Source: Diplodia intermedia
Taxonomy: Eukaryota > Ascomycota > Dothideomycetes > Botryosphaeriales > Botryosphaeriaceae
NCBI GenBank assembly: GCA_021495925.1
Contig: JAKEKT010000005.1
Span: 186,001-250,000 of the forward strand
DNA: 64,000 nucleotides
Direction: 5' to 3'
The translations under genes were made by a program, and so were the position numbers. The notes under the pieces were generated by a model, which had not been told where the DNA came from, did not search any database, and saw nothing but the letters and a program-made list of their open reading frames with translations. Below are positions 56,839-64,000 of the stretch, in pieces. How positions within the stretch are numbered: the first letter of the stretch is position 1; each line of letters begins with the position of its first letter.

Positions 56839-57648
56839 CTACTTCTTTTCCACTCCCGCGTCCAGCTCCACCGGCCTCACCCCTTCGTTTCCCGGCAACT
56901 CCTGCACCATCGGCCTCTGCACCGTGTCACCCAGCACCTCCACCCTCCCCGGCACTCCACCCTGCATCTTCCCCACATTAGAGCCGGCGTACATGTCCAC
57001 CGGCCCCCCGTCTCCGCCTCCACCCCCACCACCACCAGGCACGCGCTGGTAGGCGGGCGGCCCCCGTCCCGTCTCCGTCACGCTCGGCGTCGCCACCACG
57101 GCGGCGTTCCGAACCCCTCCATTCCTCCTCCTCTCCCTCCGCACGCACAGCAAGAAGGCAATCGCGCCCACGACGGCCGCCAGCGCGACGACCACGCCCA
57201 CCACGATCCCGGCGACGGCGCCGGCAGACAGCGACGACGACGACGATCCGCCAGTACCGGTCGAGCTCGACCCCGAGATCCCGCCGTTCGAAACGACGGT
57301 AGCAGTGGCGGCGGCCGTTCCCGACGTCGTGGCGGAGCCGGTCGCGTCGCTGGCGAGGGAGGCGACGGCGTTGGCGGTTGAGAAGCCGGGGAGCCGGCAG
57401 AGGGTCTCGCCGGTGGAGGAGGAGGACGAGGAGGGCAGGACGCATTCGTGGGCGGCGCTGCAGCAGTAGCCGTTGCCGCAGTCGGTGTCGGTGAGGCCGC
57501 AGGTGTAGCGGGGGTGGAGGAGGTGGAGGAGGACGGGGTCGCGGTCGTTGTCGTTGTCATTGTCGTTGTCGGTGTTGGGATAGCGCCGCCGCTCGTCGTG
57601 AGGGAGGTGGTGGAGGAGGGAGGCGCGGCGTGCAGGGTAGAGTGACAT
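56839..57648 (-). CDS. Single-pass surface protein with Cys-rich head and Ser/Thr stalk
   Basis: Intronless frame of 269 residues. A cysteine-rich patch (CGLTDTDCGNGYCCSAAHEC) at about 50-69 is followed by a Ser/Thr/Ala-rich stalk. Then comes a clear membrane helix (about 141-165, AGIVVGVVVALAAVVGAIAFLL) with a basic RRERRR stop, and a Gly/Pro-rich cytoplasmic tail. This is the layout of fungal wall sensors and Mid2/WSC-like proteins. The first 50 residues do not look like a signal peptide (LHHLPHDERRR, then five Asp-Asn repeats). The alternative frame there is Ser/Thr-rich, so a frameshift or an unseen first exon is possible. Function: probable surface or wall sensor. Confidence 0.65.
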   Translation of the reverse strand: MSLYPARRASLLHHLPHDERRRYPNTDNDNDNDNDRDPVLLHLLHPRYTCGLTDTDCGNGYCCSAAHECVLPSSSSSSTGETLCRLPGFSTANAVASLASDATGSATTSGTAAATATVVSNGGISGSSSTGTGGSSSSSLSAGAVAGIVVGVVVALAAVVGAIAFLLCVRRERRRNGGVRNAAVVATPSVTETGRGPPAYQRVPGGGGGGGGDGGPVDMYAGSNVGKMQGGVPGRVEVLGDTVQRPMVQELPGNEGVRPVELDAGVEKK

Positions 57649-60261
57649 TGCTATTGGTGTTTTTGTCGGTTTTGTGGGTGGTTTCTTTCAGGTTGGAGAG
57701 AGTGGTGGCGCGTTTTCTCGAGCCGGCTGTGTTCATCAGGGTTCGGGTGGAGGGAGAGGATGGATACGAAGGTGGATGGAGGTTTGGGGCCACAGAGGAC
57801 ATCTATGGACTCGATGAAGGCCACTGGGGCGATGACGTCCAAGCAGGCGCTTGGCGCAGGAAATGCTCACGACAGACTTTCGACACCAAGGATCCTTCTC
57901 TAACCGAAAGTGACCCGCTGGATCTGGAGTCACGCGCATGATAGGCGGGAAATCCAGTCGCCATTCGCAGCCTTCAGATCCTATGATGGAGGAGGCGTCA
58001 TAGCAAGGCACAGGCGTGGTTTATTCGATTACCCAAACGGGAAATCCGAAAGAGCGGTGCGTGCTGCGCTAACTAGTAGCGGCCTGCCAACACCGTATTT
58101 GGCAGTCCATGAGCGTCGATCGCTCAACAGGTGTTTCTACTAATCTACCAAGGTATAGATCGCTGCGAAGGCTGTTAAGGTGTGGAAGCGTGCGGTGGCC
58201 AACTCTCTTCTGGCGAGAATGATCGCTTCCGGCTATCTTAAGATCCGATGAGCGTGTACAAGAGCCTCCATCCATTCGTATCGCAACAGTGCTTTCCACC
58301 GAATGAGCAGAGTAAAACAGATAAAGCTGTGATCAATAGCTCTCATTGATTGTGTTATGATGAGCCAGCTAGTAGCAGTCGAGGTAGAAGAGTGCACACC
58401 GATTATCGTCCATCTTTGCCCACTTGTGGTAGCAATGAAACCTTCTACACATCTTTGTCTAGGTTTAGTTCCCCGAAAACCCATGATATCTACGCACGTT
58501 TGACCAACCTATCCTTTCACAGAGCAATACTAGACGTGCGTATGCAACCAAGTTGCGGCGAGGTTATGATAACGAGCATCGGTGATATTATCATTCAAGC
58601 CGGCTCGCCGACGCCCCATTGTTGTAACGAGAACGAGCGCAGCGTGAAAGGATTAACGAATCACATTGCGCCAACGGGTATACTGTGCATGGCAGAGTTC
58701 GGATACTTCTCGCTACAAAACGGCCGCGAAAGATGGGGTATAGATGATCAGTAAGCACGTGACAGGGTGACGGATCTTGTGTTTCGGATCGTTATCACTG
58801 CCAAATTTTCAAACAAAAAGAAAGTGGTAGGCACATAGTAGTCTCCTTCTATGAGATTCGACATTACAGTGTCTATCTTAGTCTAAAGAATCAAAAAGAA
58901 AAGAAAAAAGGATATACCATCCCACTTATATTTCAAGACTGGACATTGGACCGCCCTGAGTCGGCCAGTAGACCACGGGTTTCGGAGCCTGCTCGTTACA
59001 GGTTGAACCATCTTACCTGCTATATATACTTGACAAGACTTGCCGGACTCGGGTGCTCCACCAAAATGATCATTCGAAGATGTCCCTACTGTTTGAACTC
59101 ATGAACTGAATGGATTGCTCCTCGTAGGGTCAGAGGGGAGAGAGCTATCTACGTGGCACTACCAGATTTACACGCTAAACCCTTTCGGGACATATTCCGC
59201 ATTCGTCTATTTACCGTGTGCTGTCGAACTCAAACACCTACAGCCTATAAAAGTATGCCCTCAAATCGATTGGGTTAGAGACATGAGCATTTTATACAAT
59301 GACACGGAAATACGAAACCAATCGAATATGAATGTGACTTCGCTCCCGCCGTCAACAACGAATCGATCGTACGCGCGGCCTTTTGGCCATTCCAGGCCCA
59401 GAACCTGCACATACACAGCAGAAACACAAATCATCATCGTACACGCATTGCCTCCCCTACCACTAAGCCGACATGCTGACCATGGTCCGCTTACCGAAAT
59501 ACAAATTCTAACCTCATTCCCGCTCGATGCACCACTGTGCCAGCAACAGTGTCTGAGGCCGCGTAAGCAGCATGTCTAACGTGCCGCTTCACCAACCAAC
59601 CTCACATCAGAAGAAGCGCCTCACGTACGTGCAGAACCATCAGCCCTACAAGGATCGTCTCCCCGCCGATGTTCGAGACCGTGTCATAATCACGATCTGA
59701 CAGATCTGTCCCAAATCTCATGGGCGACAAAACGGCTAGTTCCGATCCGCAGTGTGCGGCGCGGAAGAGTCCCACGACTGCTTGGCTCTCGCAGCGATCA
59801 CCAACGGACGGGACATACCAAAGTGCACACTGTTCAAGGTAGAACCTATTTTTACTATGTAACATCCAGCCCATCATATAGCTTGATTTGGTTTCAAATG
59901 CTGAAAAGGAACGACGAAACAAAACACGAATGCCCACCTCCTGAATACTCAGAAATCAAACCCGGCGCCTGCCCCCAACACGCAACGAATGAATACGCTA
60001 ACAATATCGACAGAAGATACAGGGGTGCGCTTATGCGATTCCATAGGTGTGAGCGAGTTTGATCAGATCCTCTCGTTTACTTACGACAACTACTCCAAAG
60101 CGGAAAACACACAAAGAGCCCATTACCACTTCAATCGTTAGAAACCCGCAGGTAAGCCCCAAATCAAAAGCGTCCGTTCATCTTTTTAGCCTGAAGCTAT
60201 GCGTGAAAATCGAAAAGAGCCAGCATTAAAAGGAAGGCAGATTGTTCCTCTGCATATACAA
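57649..60261. other. 2.6-kb intergenic region
   Basis: Lies upstream of the surface protein gene and downstream of the chitin synthase. AT-richer, with only short ORFs lacking coding character on both strands. No repeat recognised. Confidence 0.4.
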
Positions 60262-63200
60262 TTACATCTGACCACTCAGAATAGCCTCCGTCGCACCTGC
60301 AATAACATCTCGTCAGCAACCTGTTCAGTTTGGGGGCAATGTTGACAATAACTTACTGCTAATGAAGTGCCTCTTCGGGTCCAGGTTCACACCAAACCTG
60401 CGCTCAAGCTCCACCTTGATGCTCTTCTTGGTGACCGTCATCAGATCTGCCGTGCTCAAGATGTTCCTGATCTCCGCGAGCAGTGCGTCTTCGTTCGGCA
60501 GCGGGCCGTTCATGTCGGACATCTCCACGCCATCACCGTAGCCGTAGTTGGAGTGTGCAAGAGAGAGACGAGAGCTACTTCCGAAGCGCGGAGGCTCCAG
60601 GCGAGACATGGGACGGGAAGGCGGGTAGCCGTATTCGGAGCCAGAGCCACCGTTGCCGCCCCAGTAGGCCTTTGTTCCATAGGACATGCCCGAGATTTCG
60701 GAGCGATCGTCGCGCTGAGTCTGGGCTTCCCAGAGCTCGGCCTGGTACTCCTCCCACTTCTTCTTCGGAATACTGTTCGGGTCGAACTTGCCTTCGTCCG
60801 AAACAACAATCGTCTGACCCTTCTCACCAGTGACGACACGGGTGTTACCCCAAGAGAAGTCGTCCATGTGCCAGAAACTGTACAGCGGCAGACCGAGCGA
60901 GAAGATGGGGGTGGCACAGATGTAGATAATCATCCAACCAATCATCTCCCACTTGCGACGCACAATGAAAATGATGGCCTGCAGACCGTAGACTGCACCG
61001 AGCAAGATGAACGTCATGATCGGAACGGTATCTGGGTGAGTGGCCAGAAGAACGATCATGTAGACGAGATAGCCGACGATGACAGGCTGGACAATGGTCG
61101 AGAGCAGGTCCAGGAAAACGACAAACCTCATACTGAAACAGCAGAAACCGCACAGCTGTTGCAACGGAATGAGCTCCATCAGGTTGTGCACTGTGGAGTT
61201 GATCCAGCGACGACGTTGAGACAAGAAGACCGCGAAGCTGTCCGGAGCAATGGTCCACGCATGCGCACGCATGATGTACTTCGTCTTGTACGTGGCGTGG
61301 TGTTTGAGCAGAAGAGTGGTCAGGTATCTGTCTTCACCGAGGTGCAGCAGATTCTTCATGTGGAGCGTATCAACGCGGTTGACAGCATAGTTTTCGACGA
61401 CTTCCTTGCTGACGAAGAGAGGCTTTCCGGTTTCGCCGGCGCGGATTCGGTACATGGAGAAACAACCGGGCAAACAGGTGACGGAACCAAAGAGAGATTC
61501 GAAAGCCTTGATGAGGTTGTGAGAGATGTAGTATTCGTACACCTGCATCATGGTAACAAAGGATGACTTCGCGTTGCTGAGTGCCGTTTCACCACAGACG
61601 GCGATTAGGCGGGTGTCGTGAAGGAAGGAAGCCACGAAGCGAGTACCGGCATCTGGTGCAACGACAGTATCGGCGTCGATTTGCAGGATGAACTCATAGA
61701 AGGTCGGGTTGACTCCAATGATGTTCCGTATCTGATGGTGCATTTCGAGCTCCATGGGCGTCATCGGCAGGTTGTAGTGGACGCGGTTGAGGAAGCGCAT
61801 GAGAACCATTTGGGAGTCGCGCTTACCACGGTTACCAGGCTTCTGGACCTCGGACGGCTTGCCGACCTTCACGACCACAACGAATGGAACGATGTGGCCC
61901 TGCACCTCGTACAAACCCGAGTAGATCTTGCCCATGTTGTGTTGCTTCATACCCTCTCCCAAACTCTCGAAACTCAAGGGTTCAGGATCGACTGCTTCAG
62001 AGACACCCAAAATGTCAAGGACAATCCTGGGCGTGGGTCTGTCGTTACCTTGTCCGATAATCATGCCATCGCAGACAATGAAAAGGAGCTTGCGCTTGTC
62101 GTCGTACTTCATACGGGCCGCAGAGTCAATAGCACGGCGCAAAGAATCTTCATCTTCAGTGTACACGGGGACGGTGCAGATGACGAACTTGTCCAGGTTT
62201 TCCGGCATGGTTTTCCGGGTAAATTGAAGCGCAGCCGCGAACTTGAAACCAATGACGGAGACCAAAAGAATCGAGATGGCGAGAAGAAGCCACTTGGCGA
62301 AAACACAGCGGGTGGAGTTACGGTTGTCGACATCACCGACGTAGAAGAGGTAATCCAGACAGCCCTTCATGTTGGCCCGCATCGACGTGTTGTAACCCAG
62401 CGCGTCCCAATACTTGGAGATGTCCTGGCCAGCTCTTGTTTGGAATAGCGTTACAACATCGTTGTCCATGAAGTCTGAGTCGATACCGGTCGTGGTGCCG
62501 TTGTACCACCAGGGGAACTGTGGATCACGGCCACCAACAAGATAAGACGTGAAATCGTAGACCTTGCCATGCAAGATGGCAACCGAGTTCTGCTTCTTGG
62601 CTAGCGTCTTGACGTACTGGGCGCTGTAACCAACGCGACCCTTCATGTAGTTGGCTTTCATGTAAGTCTGCTGCTCCCACCACCAATCCGGCCGGCTGTC
62701 GTTGGTGGCCCACCGGAAGTCGTGGTACTTGGCATTGTCATCCGTAGTGCTGACTGTTGAGTCGCTGTCCGAATAGTTGTTCCTCTTGTAGTCGAGCTGG
62801 ACCGCCGGATGGATGGAGCCGTCCTTTCCATTGCAAAGTGCTGAGACCTGGACAGGGAAGATGTTCGTCGCATCCTTGCCTGCGTACTTCTTCAACTGGG
62901 TAGTCGAAACGATCGTGGGATAGTGAACAGGCATGAAGGCGGCCAGATCGTAGACAATGCCACGAATGGCAATGTACGAGCTCTTGCCATTCTTGCCGTT
63001 GTAGGATGTGAGCTCAGACTCTGAGTAGACGTGTTGAGTAGGGCAAATAAGCGCAGGGAAACCGATCATGAAGAAAATGACCATGGCGCACATCAACCAG
63101 ATGAGCATGTTGATGGCGAGCTTTTCCCTCCAAGCAATACGGACATCTGGGCGGGGCATTCCGCCGATCTTCCTGATTGCCCAATCGGGAGTCCACCAAG

Positions 63201-64000
63201 TAAGGCACTTGACGAAGAACATCCATCTCTTGCGGCTTCCGGACACCTTGTGCGTCTCGACTTCCTCCATCTTGACTTCGTTGCCCTTCTCGGCCATTTG
63301 CTCGCGCGTTTCGAGGTTGCGGAACATGTCGCCGCCGTTGATGGCTGAAGCCCCAGCCTCAGAGCGTGCATCAAGCTCGCGGCTGCCGAAGTAGCTTGCC
63401 TTGTCATCACTGTACAGCTGACCAGGAGATGGCGTGCCCATCAAATTGACCCGAGAATCGCCATAACCTCTTGTTGCGTCGGCAGGAGTGAGAAGGCCAT
63501 CTCCGCTCGCTCCGTCATCTCCGCCGATGTAACGGCTGCCACCGGCAGGTACAACGTCGGGGATGTTAGCTATCTCTATCCAGCAGCGCTCACTGATGAA
63601 GACACCCGTAGCGCCGACCCGCGCTTCGTTTGATGCCCAGCCTTTTTCATCTAGTATCATCTCGGCTCTTTCCCGTTCGCTTGCGACAATGACGGTGTCG
63701 GCTTCAGCGAGGCCAAGGAATTCGCTGAATGGCAGGAAGATGCTGAAATCAGCGTTGCGGAGACGCTGACTGATCTCGGCCACACCAAGAGTTTGGATTT
63801 GCGACCGGACGCATTTGCTGTCGAACTGGTTCGCAATTCTCCGATCGTTAGGCTTCAGGCAGAAGACGAAGTAAGGGTTGGTGTCCGAGATAGCAATCGA
63901 CTTGGTAATGTTCTCAAGAGACACCAAGAATTGTCCAGCTGCGCCAGCTTGCTTGCCAGCAGCGGCCTTGCGCTTGTTCGACCGAGAAATTTCGCTGCGA
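60262..64000 (-). CDS. Chitin synthase, class V type with myosin-motor remnant (5' end outside the window)
   Basis: The large exon runs from the window edge to 60,357 and the last exon is 60296-60262, with a 60-nt intron; about 1225 C-terminal residues are visible. The visible start holds the end of a myosin-like motor domain (FCLKPNDRRIANQFDSKCVR, then AEISQRLRNADF). A membrane segment, a cytochrome b5-like domain, another membrane segment and the synthase domain follow: EDSLRRAID, QIDADTVVAP and the catalytic QRRRWINSTVHN. C-terminal membrane helices and a DEK-type end (LLAEIRNILSTADLMTVTKK) close the protein. It extrudes chitin at hyphal tips and septa; the motor part aids targeting. Class VII cannot be excluded without the 5' end. 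Splicing replaces a false KLLSTLPPN end with SATEAILSGQM. Confidence 0.93.

Noticed and set aside
58350..58754. 134-codon plus-strand ORF
   Set aside because: Irregular composition, no homology pattern that I recognise, and no splice-supported extension.

Overview
The window looks like nuclear DNA from a filamentous ascomycete (Pezizomycotina, possibly Dothideomycetes). The reasons are short GT-AG introns of about 50-130 nt, a chitin synthase preceded by a myosin-motor remnant and a cytochrome b5-like domain, fungal P450s, a But2-domain wall protein, and single-copy housekeeping genes on both strands without operons. I see no rRNA, tRNA, CRISPR array, intact transposon or clear RIP-degraded block. 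Exon boundaries are my own readings, based on splice sites, conserved phase and unbroken protein frames.

Layout. 1-7.5 kb: 3' end of an unrecognised zinc-finger-like gene, a SIRT5-type sirtuin (-), a P450 (+), a 60-residue Cys-rich protein, a GC-rich membrane-anchored hypothetical and a C2H2 protein (-). 7.5-10 kb: a gene-poor stretch with two striking inverted repeats. 10-18.2 kb: pyruvate dehydrogenase E2 (-) and the Arf-GEF SEC7 (+), head to head. 18.2-28.4 kb: sparse, with a Ser/Pro-rich protein, a repeat-rich Gly/Lys protein, a Cst26-like acyltransferase with a very long low-complexity tail, and a small hypothetical. 28.4-32.1 kb: apparently empty. 32.1-36.6 kb: an FAD monooxygenase and a nine-exon P450 in tandem, perhaps a small oxidative pathway. 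37.9-43.4 kb: a secreted PIR1-like/But2 protein and a secreted GH3 beta-glucosidase. 43.8-51.6 kb: a hidden two-exon gene, the cyclase-associated protein CAP/Srv2, a Mak32-like PfkB protein, a hidden three-exon small membrane protein, and mitoribosomal mL44. 53-56.4 kb: eIF5B. 56.8-64 kb: a single-pass surface protein and the 3' end of a class V-type chitin synthase.

Most genes are independent housekeeping or cell-wall functions. Several pairs are divergent and share short promoters: E2/SEC7, acyltransferase/small protein, CAP/Mak32-like, and the small membrane protein/mL44. The most useful results beyond ordinary annotation are two small spliced genes that single-frame ORF searches miss (49,592-50,001 and 43,854-44,266), nested inverted repeats at 8.4 and 8.9 kb, the acyltransferase tail with KLANG repeats, and abrupt GC3 shifts inside three unrelated genes. 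I found no clearly new multi-gene system.
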